A stretch of 64,000 nt of DNA, from positions 469,001 to 533,000 of the forward strand of contig NZ_FOVU01000001.1 in NCBI RefSeq assembly GCF_900115265.1, given 5' to 3'. Source of the stretch: Bradyrhizobium sp. Ghvi (GTDB taxonomy: Bacteria; Pseudomonadota; Alphaproteobacteria; Rhizobiales; Xanthobacteraceae). Below, piece after piece: positions 35,006-44,023 of this stretch. Each line of letters starts with the position of its first letter. Position 1 is the stretch's first letter. A program made the translations under genes and the position numbers. The notes beneath the pieces are model-generated. The model ran no database searches. It was not told the origin of the DNA and saw nothing but the letters and a program-made list of their open reading frames with translations.

Positions 35006-35728
35006 CTATTCGTTGCGGGCCTTCTCCTTGGCCGCGCGATGGAGATGCCGGTAAGTGCCGTCGAACACCGTATCGGATGACGATGTCCATTCGGTGCCGG
35101 CAGCCAGTTTGGGACGACTGTTGTAGATACGGCGAGCCTGGAGCTCGCGCTCCGCCGCTTCCTCTTCCTCCATCGGCTCGAGCTCGAAGTTCGCCTCCTC
35201 GGGAATGACGATGATTTGAGCGAAGGGCTCGTTGGGTCGGAAGATGTGGGTTTGGCCTTCGGCCGGCGCCTTGAAGACGCAAAAGAACATCATCGGCCAC
35301 CAGTTGCGGATCAACGCAGGGACCGCGATCGGCACCGTGTCGGTGCGATCGGCATAGAAGCGCGGATGCGGCTCGGTCCGAATCGCCATGCCTTTCTCGA
35401 CCTTGAGATCGAGCAGGATCTGATAGGTGTAGAATGCGTCGCCAAACCTGCGAAACGGCGGCCATTCCGCGCCACCTTCCGGCGGCTCGCCCCAATCGGC
35501 CTCGAGGACCAGGCGCCCGTCTCTGGTCGTGACACGAAGCTCGAAGTCATAGGGATAGAACAGCTCGATGCCGTATTGCGCGCCCTCGGAAAACGGCACG
35601 CAATGCCAGACCTGCTCACGCGAACCGTTCGCACGCGGCTCGCGCGTGCCAGCCCAGCCCGGGATTTCCAGCTTTGTGCGGCGGGGCGCCAGCCGGGGAT
35701 CGTTCAGACGAAACTTGACCTTGGCCAT
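35006..35728 (-). CDS. Conserved hypothetical protein (about 240 residues)
   Basis: 240 residues, soluble, rich in Pro, Trp and aromatic residues (HCVPFSEGAQYGIELFYPYDFEL, NWWPMMFFCVFKAP, HIFRPNEPFAQIIVIP). A Glu-rich stretch (residues about 185-195) precedes a basic tail. No signal peptide, membrane helix or catalytic motif is recognised. It may belong to one of the bacterial DUF families of this size, such as DUF6065, but that is a guess. It is transcribed away from mbfA, with 184 bp between their starts that include the ICE-like palindrome near mbfA. Confidence 0.75.
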   Translation of the reverse strand: MAKVKFRLNDPRLAPRRTKLEIPGWAGTREPRANGSREQVWHCVPFSEGAQYGIELFYPYDFELRVTTRDGRLVLEADWGEPPEGGAEWPPFRRFGDAFYTYQILLDLKVEKGMAIRTEPHPRFYADRTDTVPIAVPALIRNWWPMMFFCVFKAPAEGQTHIFRPNEPFAQIIVIPEEANFELEPMEEEEAAERELQARRIYNSRPKLAAGTEWTSSSDTVFDGTYRHLHRAAKEKARNE

Positions 35729-35877
35729 TCTTCACCCGTCCATTCACATTATAGAATTCAAACTTTTACGTCGCGGCAGGTTTCCATGCTCCCAGCGCCA
35801 TCCGTGGCGGCGCGTGGATTGTCAGGATTCGCGTGGCGAGCGTGAATTGACCCTGAACGAATTGCAGCCTATATCGA

Positions 35878-35894
35878 TTTAGAACCGTTCTAAA
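35878..35894. promoter_or_regulatory. ICE-like Irr operator upstream of mbfA
   Basis: TTTAGAA-CCG-TTCTAAA is a perfect 7-3-7 palindrome of the type known as the iron control element bound by Irr in Bradyrhizobium. It ends 18 bp before the GTG start of mbfA, so it must overlap the core promoter or the first transcribed bases, the expected position for repression under low iron. Binding is inferred from family knowledge. Confidence 0.8.
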
Positions 35895-35912
35895 CTGATA
35901 ACAGGCCAATTC

Positions 35913-36884
35913 GTGAAGAACTTTGCCGATCTGACCGAGCGCGAGGTGCTTGCGGTCGCGATCTCCTCCGAGGAGGAAGACAGCCGCATTTACATGAGCT
36001 TCGCCGAGGATCTGAAGGAACGCTACCCCGACTCGGCCAAGCTGTTCGAGCAGATGGCCGAGGAAGAGCGCGGCCATCGGCACATGCTGCTGGAAATGTA
36101 CGAGCAACGCTTCGGCCAGCATTTGCCGCCGATTCGTCGCGAGGATGTGAAGGGTTTTCTGCGCCGCCGACCGATCTGGCTGACCAAGAACCTGCCGCTC
36201 GACACGATCCGTCGGGAAGTCGAGACCATGGAGCTCGAAGCCGCGCGCTTCTATGCGAAGGCCGCCGATCAGGCCGAGGACGTCAATGTCCGCAGGCTGC
36301 TGGGCGATCTCGCCGAAGCGGAAAAGAGCCACGAGAACACCGCAGCAAGACTGACCGACGAGATCCTCAAGCCCGACGTGCGCGCCGAAGAAGATCGCAC
36401 GCGCAGGCGGATGTTCGTGCTGCAATATGTGCAGCCGGGCCTCGCCGGCCTGATGGACGGCTCGGTCTCGACACTGGCGCCGCTGTTCGCCGCGGCCTTT
36501 GCCACGCATCACAACTGGCAGACCTTCCTGGTCGGCCTTGCCGCCTCGATCGGCGCCGGCATCAGCATGGGGTTTGCGGAAGCGCTGTCCGACGACGGCT
36601 CGCTGACGGGGCGCGGCTCGCCATGGCTGCGCGGGGTGACCTGTGGCGCAATGACGACGCTCGGCGGGCTCGGCCACACCGCGCCCTATCTCGTGCCCGA
36701 CAGCTGGGCAAACGCATTCTGGATCGCCACCGCGATCGCCTGCGTCGTCGTGTTCTTCGAACTCTGGGCGATCGCGTTCATCCGCTCGCGCTACATGGAC
36801 ACGCCATTCCTGCAAGCCGTATTCCAGATCGTGCTCGGCGGCGCCATCGTGCTGGCGGTCGGCATCTTGATCGGGGCGGCGTAG
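35913..36884 (+). CDS. mbfA: MbfA: membrane-bound ferritin-like iron exporter
   Basis: 323 residues from a GTG at 35913. The N-terminal half (to about 165) is a ferritin/rubrerythrin-like four-helix domain with the diiron pattern: [11 protein letters not shown] near 18, EEERGHRH near 50, [11 protein letters not shown] near 95 and [10 protein letters not shown] near 132. The C-terminal half is a VIT1/CCC1-type transporter ([27 protein letters not shown], then [14 protein letters not shown] and three further helices). This two-domain layout is MbfA, which exports iron from the cytoplasm and protects against iron and peroxide stress. The ICE palindrome just upstream fits Irr repression. A putative outer membrane protein and cytochrome b561 follow closely. 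Confidence 0.93.
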   Translation: MKNFADLTEREVLAVAISSEEEDSRIYMSFAEDLKERYPDSAKLFEQMAEEERGHRHMLLEMYEQRFGQHLPPIRREDVKGFLRRRPIWLTKNLPLDTIRREVETMELEAARFYAKAADQAEDVNVRRLLGDLAEAEKSHENTAARLTDEILKPDVRAEEDRTRRRMFVLQYVQPGLAGLMDGSVSTLAPLFAAAFATHHNWQTFLVGLAASIGAGISMGFAEALSDDGSLTGRGSPWLRGVTCGAMTTLGGLGHTAPYLVPDSWANAFWIATAIACVVVFFELWAIAFIRSRYMDTPFLQAVFQIVLGGAIVLAVGILIGAA

Positions 36885-36893
36885 GCGACGGTG

Positions 36894-37754
36894 ATGAAGG
36901 GACATCGTTCATTCAACGCAGCAGGCCTTGCGGCAGTGTTGACCCTCCCGACCCTGGGCGGAGCCGCGCACGCGACCGATGAAATTCAAGTCTACAACGC
37001 CGGGATCGCCGAGATCGGCCAGTTCACGATCCAGCAGCATCTGAACTACATCGCGCTCGGTCAGAGGAATCCGCCCTTTCCCGGCGGGCTCGCCTCAAAT
37101 CACAGCCTGAACGGCACCCCGGAATTCGCCTACGGCGTGACCGACTGGTGGGAGGTCGGGCTCTACCTGCCGTTCTCGATCCAGGACGAGCGCTTCTATT
37201 CGGACGCCTTCAAGCTGCGCACGCTGTTCGTTTCGCCGCATGCCGAGCAGCGCAATTTCTTCTACGGCGTGAACTTCGAATTCAGCAACGAGACGCCGCC
37301 ATTCTCCCAGTCCCGCTTCTCGATGGAGATTCGTCCCATCATCGGGATACGGAACAGCGACTACGAGTTCATCGTCAATCCGATCGTCGACGTCCATTTC
37401 GGCAAGTTTGCCGAACAGCATTTCACGCCGGCGGCGCGTATCGCACGCAAATTCGGGGACGATCTGTTCGCAGGATTCGAGTACTACAGCGACCTCGGCC
37501 AGATCGGCAATTTCGACAAGCTTGCGGACCAGCAGCATACGCTGTTTGCTGTCACCGACTTCAAGGCTGGCGTGTTCGACGTGAACTTTGGCGTCGGCTA
37601 CGGGTTGACGCCGGGCTCCGACCGCCTCGTGGTCAAGACTATCATCGGCTATGCCTTTCCAGTACCGGGGCAGAAACCGGACGCCGGCTCGCGGATGACC
37701 AGCGGGCCCGTCAATCCGTTCACCCATGCTGCCGTGCGTGGCTTCCAGCCCTGA
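36894..37754 (+). CDS. Putative outer-membrane beta-barrel protein downstream of mbfA
   Basis: 286 residues from the ATG at 36894, 9 bp after the mbfA stop; a GTG at 36891 is possible. The N-terminus has a signal peptide ending GGAAHA. The mature part alternates hydrophobic and polar residues with many aromatic positions (VTDWWEVGLYLPFSIQDERFYSDAFKLRTLFV, FFYGVNFEFSN), the pattern of beta-barrel strands. No family name recognised. Tight spacing implies cotranscription with the iron exporter, so a role in moving or sensing iron at the outer membrane is possible but unproven. It overlaps the longest frame of the next gene only if the wrong start is used there. Confidence 0.7.
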   Translation: MKGHRSFNAAGLAAVLTLPTLGGAAHATDEIQVYNAGIAEIGQFTIQQHLNYIALGQRNPPFPGGLASNHSLNGTPEFAYGVTDWWEVGLYLPFSIQDERFYSDAFKLRTLFVSPHAEQRNFFYGVNFEFSNETPPFSQSRFSMEIRPIIGIRNSDYEFIVNPIVDVHFGKFAEQHFTPAARIARKFGDDLFAGFEYYSDLGQIGNFDKLADQQHTLFAVTDFKAGVFDVNFGVGYGLTPGSDRLVVKTIIGYAFPVPGQKPDAGSRMTSGPVNPFTHAAVRGFQP

Positions 37755-37785
37755 CCGGCGCGACCGTTCAATGCCAGGGATCCTC

Positions 37786-38313
37786 ATGACCCGCCTTCAA
37801 TACGGCACGCCCGCCAAGATTTTCCACTGGCTCATCGTCGCCCTGCTGGCTGTGCAGTACCCGATCGGCTGGTTGATGCCGGATATCCATCGGGGCATGA
37901 GCCCGGGCGCCGGCATGACGTTCCACATATCGATTGGGCTGACGATCCTGCTGCTGACGGCGCTCCGTTTTGTCTGGCGCCTCACCCATCCGGTCGCGCC
38001 TGAAAGCTCCCTGCCCGCCTGGCAGCGCTTGTCTTCGGAGGCCGTCCACTGGCTGCTCTACGTGCTGGTGCTGACGACGACGATCTCGGGCTGGCTGTTT
38101 GCGTCGTTCCGCGGTTGGTCCGTCTCGTTCTTCTATCTCGTGCCGCTGCCGATGCTCGCGTCCGACAACGCAGCCGCCGGCCGGGCCATCGACGGCCTCC
38201 ACCAGGCGATGGAATGGGCGCTGCTCGTCACCATCGGCATTCACGTCGCAGCCGCGCTCGCGCATATCTTCATCTATCGCGACCGGGTCATGCGGCGGAT
38301 GCTGCCCGGGTAG
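37786..38313 (+). CDS. Cytochrome b561-family membrane protein
   Basis: 175 residues from the ATG at 37786 (AGGGA six bases upstream); longer frames would overlap the barrel gene. Four transmembrane helices. Heme-b ligands are expected in KIFHWLIVALLAVQYPIGWLM (H14 of the protein), MTFHISIGLTILLL, AVHWLLYVLVLTTTISGWLF and GIHVAAALAHIF, all of which contain the conserved histidines. These proteins move electrons from quinol across or within the inner membrane, often to superoxide or cupric/ferric iron. It is the last gene after mbfA and the barrel protein. Confidence 0.88.
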   Translation: MTRLQYGTPAKIFHWLIVALLAVQYPIGWLMPDIHRGMSPGAGMTFHISIGLTILLLTALRFVWRLTHPVAPESSLPAWQRLSSEAVHWLLYVLVLTTTISGWLFASFRGWSVSFFYLVPLPMLASDNAAAGRAIDGLHQAMEWALLVTIGIHVAAALAHIFIYRDRVMRRMLPG

Positions 38314-38403
38314 CATTCCGGACAGATCAACCGCGATCAAACGGCGGTTGCGGCATCGGCTAAAACTGCGCATCATTCCTTAAGTGAACCGCAGGAGCAT
38401 GTC

Positions 38404-39876
38404 GTGGCCAGATCGGAATGGAGTTTCAAAACCGCCGTCGAGCTGTCGGCCGCATTGACGGCGAAAAAGGTGTCCGCCGTCGAGCTCACGCAAGATGCGA
38501 TCGACCGCATCGAACGTCACGACGGCAAGATCAACGCGGTCTGCGTCCGGGATTTCGACCGCGCGCTGGACGCCGCGCGCGAAGCGGATGCGGCGCTGGC
38601 CCGCGGCGAACGAAAACCGCTGCTCGGCCTGCCGATGACGGTGAAGGAATCCTACAACATCGCCGGCCTGCCAACGACCTGGGGCAATCCCGCGCATAAG
38701 GACTTTATTGCCAGGGAGGACGCGCTGCCGGTGACGCGGGTGAAGGACGCCGGCACCATCGTGCTCGGCAAGACCAACGTGCCGCTCGCCCTCGCCGACT
38801 GGCAGAGCTACAACGATATCTACGGCACCACCAACAACCCTTACGATCTCGGCCGCACGCCCGGTGGTTCATCCGGCGGCTCCTCGGCGGCGCTCGCAGC
38901 GGGTTACGGCCCGCTGTCACTCGGCTCGGATATCGGCGGCTCGCTGCGCGTGCCCGCATTTCACTGCGGCGTCTACGCACACAAGCCGACCTTCGATCTG
39001 TTACCGTCTCGTGGTCATACGCCGCCACCGGCTCCCGCACTAGCTTATGAGCGCGATCTCGCCGTGATCGGACCGATGGCGCGAAGTGCCGGCGATCTAT
39101 CCCTGCTGCTCGATGTCATGGCCGGTCCCGACCCGCTCGACAACGGCAAGGCCTACAGGCTCGAGCTGCCAGCCGCGCGTCACGGCTCGCTGAAAGAATT
39201 CCGAGTTCTCGTGATCGATTCCGATCCGGTGCTGCCGACCGACACCGCGGTGCGCGGCAGCATCAATACGCTCGCCGACAATCTCGCCAAAGCCGGCGTC
39301 AGGATCGAGCGCAGCAGTCCGCTGCTGCCGGATTTCGCGACGTCCTCGCGCCTCTATATGCGGATGCTGCTGTCGTTCCTCGCAGCCAGCTTCTCGCCCG
39401 AGTTCTACGCAGGCGCAGTTGCGGCAGCCGCTACCCTGCCGGCCAGCAACAACAGCCTGCAGGCCGAACGCCTGCGCGGCATCGCGCTCAGCCATCGTGA
39501 CTGGCTGCTGGCGCGCGGCGGCCGGACACGCCTGCGCGCGCAATGGCACGAGCTGTTCAAATCCTTCGATGCAGTGATCTGCCCGATCATGCCGACGCCG
39601 GCCTATCCGCACGATCACTCGGAAGACCAGGAGCAGCGCCGCATCCTGATCGACGGCAAGGAGCACGTCTATACCGACCAGCTCGCCTGGCCCGGCATCG
39701 CCACGCTCCCCGGCTTGCCCGCGACCGCGATCCCGACCGGATTCGCACCTGATGGACTGCCGGTCGGCGTGCAGATCGTCGGCCCGTGGCTGGAGGACCG
39801 TACGCCCTTGAGGCTCGCCGAATTGATCGAACGCGAGTTCGGCGGCTTCGTGCCGCCGAAGATGTTCGAGGATTGA
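38404..39876 (+). CDS. Amidase signature-family enzyme
   Basis: 490 residues from a GTG at 38404, 6 bases after AGGAG. The Ser-cisSer-Lys triad is visible: lysine in LPMTVKESYNI near 82, cis-serine in GRTPGGSSGGSSAALAAG near 157, and nucleophile serine in LGSDIGGSLRVPAFHCG near 181. The long C-terminal half, with a YPHDHSEDQEQRR insertion, is typical of the aryl-acylamidase/6-aminohexanoate amidase branch. It hydrolyses a carboxamide to acid and ammonia; substrate unknown. It follows the cytochrome b561 gene after 90 bp and could have its own promoter there. Confidence 0.9.
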   Translation: MARSEWSFKTAVELSAALTAKKVSAVELTQDAIDRIERHDGKINAVCVRDFDRALDAAREADAALARGERKPLLGLPMTVKESYNIAGLPTTWGNPAHKDFIAREDALPVTRVKDAGTIVLGKTNVPLALADWQSYNDIYGTTNNPYDLGRTPGGSSGGSSAALAAGYGPLSLGSDIGGSLRVPAFHCGVYAHKPTFDLLPSRGHTPPPAPALAYERDLAVIGPMARSAGDLSLLLDVMAGPDPLDNGKAYRLELPAARHGSLKEFRVLVIDSDPVLPTDTAVRGSINTLADNLAKAGVRIERSSPLLPDFATSSRLYMRMLLSFLAASFSPEFYAGAVAAAATLPASNNSLQAERLRGIALSHRDWLLARGGRTRLRAQWHELFKSFDAVICPIMPTPAYPHDHSEDQEQRRILIDGKEHVYTDQLAWPGIATLPGLPATAIPTGFAPDGLPVGVQIVGPWLEDRTPLRLAELIEREFGGFVPPKMFED

Positions 39877-40026
39877 GGTCTCGTCGTCGGCCACGTGTCG
39901 CAGAAAGTTGGGCTAAGGCCACCTCATTCCGCTGTCATGCCGCGGCTTGCCGCCTTCGCTCACGCTTCGGCGCGCCGAGCGGCCGTGTGGGCCTCGGCGT
40001 AGCCTTGGCGGAGCCGGGACCGGGGC

Positions 40027-40083
40027 ATCCAGTACGCCGCGGCGGTAGTTGGTGCGCGCAACTGCCGCCGCGGCGTACTGGAT
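40027..40083. repeat. Long inverted repeat (24-bp arms) in the amidase/ADH gap
   Basis: The left arm 40027-40050 begins ATCCAGTACGCCGCGGCGG and the right arm 40060-40083 ends CCGCCGCGGCGTACTGGAT; the arms differ at one base and the loop is 9 bases. A smaller hairpin GCCCGG-tcaa-GCCGGGC follows at once. It lies between two convergent genes and would form a very stable structure in either transcript. Confidence 0.8.
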
Positions 40084-40126
40084 CGCCCGGTCAAGCCGGG
40101 CGACGACACCGTCATTGAGGTTTCTA

Positions 40127-41215
40127 CTAGCTATCAAACACGATCACGCTGCGCAGCGTCTTGCCGGCTTTCATGTTGGCGAAACCCTCGTTGATCTCGG
40201 AGAGCTTCAGCTTGGCCGAGATCCAGTCTTCCAGGTGCAGCCGGCCACGCAGGTAGAAATCGACCAGCCTCGGCATGTCGACACGGAAGTGGTTTGAGCC
40301 CATCGAGGAGCCCTGGATCTTGCGCTCGCGCAGGAAGTCGAAGCCATGCAGCTCGATCTTCTGGCCGAACGGGATCATGCCGACGATGGTGGCGGTACCG
40401 CCGGCGGTGAGCATGGCAAAGGCCTGCTCCGCCGTCTCCTTGCGCCCGAGTACCTCGAAGGAATGATGCACGCCGCCATTGGTGAGGTCGCGCACCTGCT
40501 TCACCACGTCGCCATCGGCGGGATTGATGATGTCGGTCGCGCCAAGCTTGGTCGCGAGCTGGAGCTTGGCCGGATTGGTGTCGATGGCGATGATGCGGCC
40601 GGCACCGGCGATCTGCGCGCCGTTGATCGCGGCCATGCCAACGCCGCCGCAGCCGATCACCGCCACGGTCTCGCCGGCCGTCACCTTCGCCGTGTTCACC
40701 ACCGCGCCGTAGCCGGTGATGACGCCGCAGCCGATCAGCGCGGCGAGATCGAGCGGCATGTCCTTCCTGATTTTGACGATCGCATTCTCGTGCACCAGCA
40801 TCTGCTCGGCGAAGGACGAGAGATTGAGGAACTGGTGCAGCTTCTCCGGCTTCGACCATTGCATCCGGTTGGAGACGCCGGGCAGCATCTTTACTGTTGT
40901 GTCCGTGCAGAGCACGGTGCGGCCGGTGGTGCAATTGTCGCAGGTGCCGCAGAACACCGACAAGCAGGTGACGACGTGATCGCCCGGCTTCACGTAAGTC
41001 ACGTCGGAGCCGACCTGCTCGACGATGCCGGCCGACTCGTGCCCGAGCACCGCCGGCAGCGGATGCGGATAAAGGCCTTCCATGAAGTGAAGATCGGAGT
41101 GGCAGAGACCGGCAACCGCGGTGCGGATCAGGACCTCGCGCGGGCCCGGCTTCGGCAGGCTGACGTCCTCGACGACGAGCGGCTGGTTGACTTCATAGAG
41201 GACGGCGGCCTTCAT
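40127..41215 (-). CDS. Zinc-dependent alcohol dehydrogenase (class III-like MDR)
   Basis: 362 residues from the ATG at 41215. The catalytic zinc site shows C37 (GLCHSDLHFMEG), GHESAGIVE near 58-59, and a later cysteine in GCGVITGYGAV near 163. The structural zinc lobe has four cysteines (CGTCDNCTTGRTVLC, near 88-102). The Rossmann motif is IGCGGVGMAAINGAQIAGAG near 185. This resembles the NDMA-dependent/S-hydroxymethyl-glutathione branch of MDR alcohol dehydrogenases. Substrate not determined. It is 79 bp from the acyl-CoA dehydrogenase upstream on the same strand, with a hairpin repeat between. Confidence 0.9.
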   Translation of the reverse strand: MKAAVLYEVNQPLVVEDVSLPKPGPREVLIRTAVAGLCHSDLHFMEGLYPHPLPAVLGHESAGIVEQVGSDVTYVKPGDHVVTCLSVFCGTCDNCTTGRTVLCTDTTVKMLPGVSNRMQWSKPEKLHQFLNLSSFAEQMLVHENAIVKIRKDMPLDLAALIGCGVITGYGAVVNTAKVTAGETVAVIGCGGVGMAAINGAQIAGAGRIIAIDTNPAKLQLATKLGATDIINPADGDVVKQVRDLTNGGVHHSFEVLGRKETAEQAFAMLTAGGTATIVGMIPFGQKIELHGFDFLRERKIQGSSMGSNHFRVDMPRLVDFYLRGRLHLEDWISAKLKLSEINEGFANMKAGKTLRSVIVFDS

Positions 41216-41260
41216 GGGGTGTTTCCTCGTTGTTGTTTGTTCGTTGGATCCGTTGGCTGT

Positions 41261-41285
41261 CCACCTCTCCCGAAGGGAGAGGTGG
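41261..41285. repeat. Hairpin repeat, CCTCTCCC family
   Basis: A perfect 11-bp hairpin, CCACCTCTCCC (41261-41271) with GGGAGAGGTGG (41275-41285) around GAA. It lies between the acyl-CoA dehydrogenase stop and the alcohol dehydrogenase start. No T tract follows on either strand, so it is not a normal terminator. Confidence 0.7.
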
Positions 41286-41294
41286 AAAGAGAGC

Positions 41295-43079
41295 CTACGA
41301 CGCCAGAGCCAGTTCGCCAACCTCGCTCATGCTGGCGTCGCGATCACCCAGCAGGAGCGCAGCGATCTTGGCCTGGGTGGCATTTTCCGTCAGCCGGAAC
41401 GGGTCGCTCAGCGCCACCCGGTGATCAACCACCAGCCGCGACAGCAGAAGCCGACGTGCGTCGCCGCGCATCGCGTGGATGCGATGCGCCTCCCAGGCGA
41501 GCGCCACTGCGCTGGAAACGTGATAGAGCACGCTGGTGGCGCGCCGCGCGTCGGCCTCGTTCTCGGACGTCCCGGCGACTTCGCGCGCAAAACTGACGGC
41601 GCGGTCGACGAGCACGCGCAGATTGTCGCGCCAGGCCTGCGGCACCGAGGCACTGTCATCGAGCCGCGAATGCAAATCGGCGGATAGCGCGGATTCGGCG
41701 CCATGGCGACCGACGGCGCGGCGGAGTGCATCGATCGCGACGATATTGCCGGTGCCTTCCCACACCGAGCCGAGATGCGCATCACGCAGCAGGCGCGGAG
41801 TGGCGAATTCCTCGATGTAGCCGATGCCGCCGCGCATCTCGAGCGCATCGCCGCAGACCTTTCGTGCATCGCGCGTGGCCCGGAATTTCAGCGTCGGCGT
41901 CAGGATGCGCAGCAGCGCTGCCGCATCCTGGCTGCCGGCTTCGGCGCGGTCGAGCGCATCGGCCGTGAGAAAGCTCATGGACAGCGCCTGCTCGACCGGC
42001 AGCATGATCTTAAGCATCTGCCGTCGTCCCAGCGGCAGGTCGATGATGCGGCTTCCGAACACCACGCGGTTCTTGGCCACCGTCATGGCGTCGTGATAGG
42101 CGCGGCGCATCAGCGCGGCGGATTTGACGCCGTTGGACAGCCGCGAGGAATTCACCATCTCGGCCATCTGCACGAAGCCGCGATCGAGCTTGCCGACGGC
42201 ATAGGCGATGGCGCCTTCGAGCTTGATCTCGCCCGAGGCCATCGAGCGGGTACCGAGCTTGTCCTTGAGGCGCACGATCCGATAGTGGTTCTGCGAACCG
42301 TCGTCGAGGAAGCGCGGCATCAGGAACAGGCCGACGCCGCGCGTGCCCGGGGCCGCGCCTTCGGGCCGCGCCAGGAGCATTACGACTTTCGCGTCCGCAT
42401 TCGAGCAGAACCATTTCTCGCCATAGAGACGCCAATGGTCGCCCTCCTGCACGGCGCGGGTTGTCAGCGTGCCGACGTCGGAGCCACCCTCCTTCTCGGT
42501 CATGAACTGGCCGCCCTGGGTCAGCTTGCTCATGTCGGTCGAGGTCAGGCCGTCGAGATATTTCGCCTTGAGGGCATCGCTGCCGAAATTCGCCAGCAGT
42601 TTTGCGCAGCCGTCGGTGACGTTGATCGGGCACCCCATGCCGAATTCGGTCTGGTTGAACAGAAAGGTGAAGGCGTGCTTGGCCACGACAGGATATTTGT
42701 CTGGCCAACCCATGATGCCCTTGCGGAGCGAGAGCGCGTGGATGCCGAACTCGCCGAATGCGGCATTCTCCAGCTCGCGATAGGCCGGATGATATTCGAT
42801 CCATTGCACGTCGCGGCCGAACTTGTCGCGCTGGTGCAGCACCGGCGTGTGCCGGTCGGCAAGCCGCGCGCACTCGTCGAGATGGCCGCCGGCGAGTTCA
42901 CCGAGACGGTCCAGATGCGGCTCGATGTGGCGGAAGAGCGTGTCCGGCAGATGGATGCGCAACATATCCCTCAGCGCCGGGTCGGCGCGGTAGAAATTCA
43001 TGCCCGTGGTATCTGGCGCCAGCAGGCCGGATGGTGCGGCCGCGACATGCTGTGGCTGCGCTGTGACCGGCTCGTGCAT
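41295..43079 (-). CDS. Acyl-CoA dehydrogenase family protein (AidB/isovaleryl-type)
   Basis: 594 residues, longer than typical 380-residue enzymes because of an N-terminal extension of about 150 residues (AidB-like). FAD and substrate regions: GGQFMTEKEGGSDVGTLTTRA near 200, GEKWFCSNADAKVVMLLARP near 225, KDKLGTRSMASGEIKLEGA near 280, and the C-terminal GGIGYIEEFATPRLLRDAHLGSVWEGTGNIVAID near 420, where the catalytic glutamate sits in IVD/AidB enzymes. It may dehydrogenate a branched acyl-CoA or be a DNA-protection flavoprotein; the sequence does not decide. Downstream on the same strand is the alcohol dehydrogenase. Confidence 0.88.
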   Translation of the reverse strand: MHEPVTAQPQHVAAAPSGLLAPDTTGMNFYRADPALRDMLRIHLPDTLFRHIEPHLDRLGELAGGHLDECARLADRHTPVLHQRDKFGRDVQWIEYHPAYRELENAAFGEFGIHALSLRKGIMGWPDKYPVVAKHAFTFLFNQTEFGMGCPINVTDGCAKLLANFGSDALKAKYLDGLTSTDMSKLTQGGQFMTEKEGGSDVGTLTTRAVQEGDHWRLYGEKWFCSNADAKVVMLLARPEGAAPGTRGVGLFLMPRFLDDGSQNHYRIVRLKDKLGTRSMASGEIKLEGAIAYAVGKLDRGFVQMAEMVNSSRLSNGVKSAALMRRAYHDAMTVAKNRVVFGSRIIDLPLGRRQMLKIMLPVEQALSMSFLTADALDRAEAGSQDAAALLRILTPTLKFRATRDARKVCGDALEMRGGIGYIEEFATPRLLRDAHLGSVWEGTGNIVAIDALRRAVGRHGAESALSADLHSRLDDSASVPQAWRDNLRVLVDRAVSFAREVAGTSENEADARRATSVLYHVSSAVALAWEAHRIHAMRGDARRLLLSRLVVDHRVALSDPFRLTENATQAKIAALLLGDRDASMSEVGELALAS

Positions 43080-43311
43080 GATCGTCCTCTTGGTTTTCGC
43101 CCGGCGGCATTCTTATCGCTTGCCGCTTGAGATGATGTCGATCATGCTCCCCTTGCGAGGGGCAATAAAGCCGCAAATCGTCAGGGCGGCATGATTGCCG
43201 TGAAGGAGCAGTTCGCTCTGCGGAATGTGATTAGTCCGGTCTGTGACTGCGGCTGGTTGTCCACGCGGCGGATGCCTAGATCAATGACGTCTGTCCCTGA
43301 GAGATCACACC

Positions 43312-44013
43312 ATGGAACACCCGACTTACAAGATCGCCCTCATCGTCGGCGCAGGCGAAGGCCTGAGCGCCTCGCTGGCGCGGCTGTTGTCCGCGCAAGG
43401 CATCCGAGTCGCGCTGGCCGCGCGCAAGATCGAGAAGCTCGGTGCGCTCTGTAGCGAGACCGGCGCCAAGGCCTATGCCTGCAACGCCACCGAGCCCGAG
43501 GAGGTCGAGCGCCTGTTTGGCCTCGTCGAGCGCGAGATCGGCACGCCCGACCTCGTCGTCTACAACGCCAGCGGCCGCGCGCGCGGGCCGTTCGTCGATC
43601 TCGTCCCAACCGACGTTGCCAACGCGATCGCGGTGAGCGCCTATGGCGGCTTCCTGGTGGCGCAGCAGGCGGCGAAGCGCATGCTGCCGAACCAGCATGG
43701 CGCGATCCTGTTCACCGGTGCCTCGGCCAGCGTCAAGGGCTACGCGCAGTCCGCACCGTTCGCGATGGGCAAGTTCGCGCTGCGCGGGCTGGCGCAGAGC
43801 ATGGCGCGTGAGCTGTCACCGCAAGGCATCCATGTCGCGCATTTCGTCATCGACGGCGGCATCCGCAGCGCGGCGCGCAACGACCCGGCGGACAAGCCGG
43901 ATTCGATGCTCGATCCTGATGCGATCGCAGAGAGCTATTGGAATGTGCTGCAACAGCCGCGCAGCGCCTGGAGCTGGGAGCTCGAGCTGCGCCCTTGGGT
44001 GGAGAAGTTTTAA
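43312..44013 (+). CDS. SDR-family protein lacking the catalytic tyrosine
   Basis: 233 residues. The nucleotide motif is VGAGEGLSASLARLL, a variant of TGxxxGxG, and the usual NNAG is replaced by YNASGRARGPF. The expected YxxxK reads PFAMGKFALRGL, so the tyrosine is phenylalanine while the lysine remains; the serine of GASASVKG is present. The typical PG motif is replaced by HFVIDGGIR. A lineage of such SDRs exists in Bradyrhizobium relatives and may act as a non-oxidoreductive or unusual reductase. Divergent from the acyl-CoA dehydrogenase; followed by a palindromic repeat and an enoyl-CoA hydratase. Confidence 0.87.
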   Translation: MEHPTYKIALIVGAGEGLSASLARLLSAQGIRVALAARKIEKLGALCSETGAKAYACNATEPEEVERLFGLVEREIGTPDLVVYNASGRARGPFVDLVPTDVANAIAVSAYGGFLVAQQAAKRMLPNQHGAILFTGASASVKGYAQSAPFAMGKFALRGLAQSMARELSPQGIHVAHFVIDGGIRSAARNDPADKPDSMLDPDAIAESYWNVLQQPRSAWSWELELRPWVEKF

Positions 44014-44023
44014 ACCGAGACCC

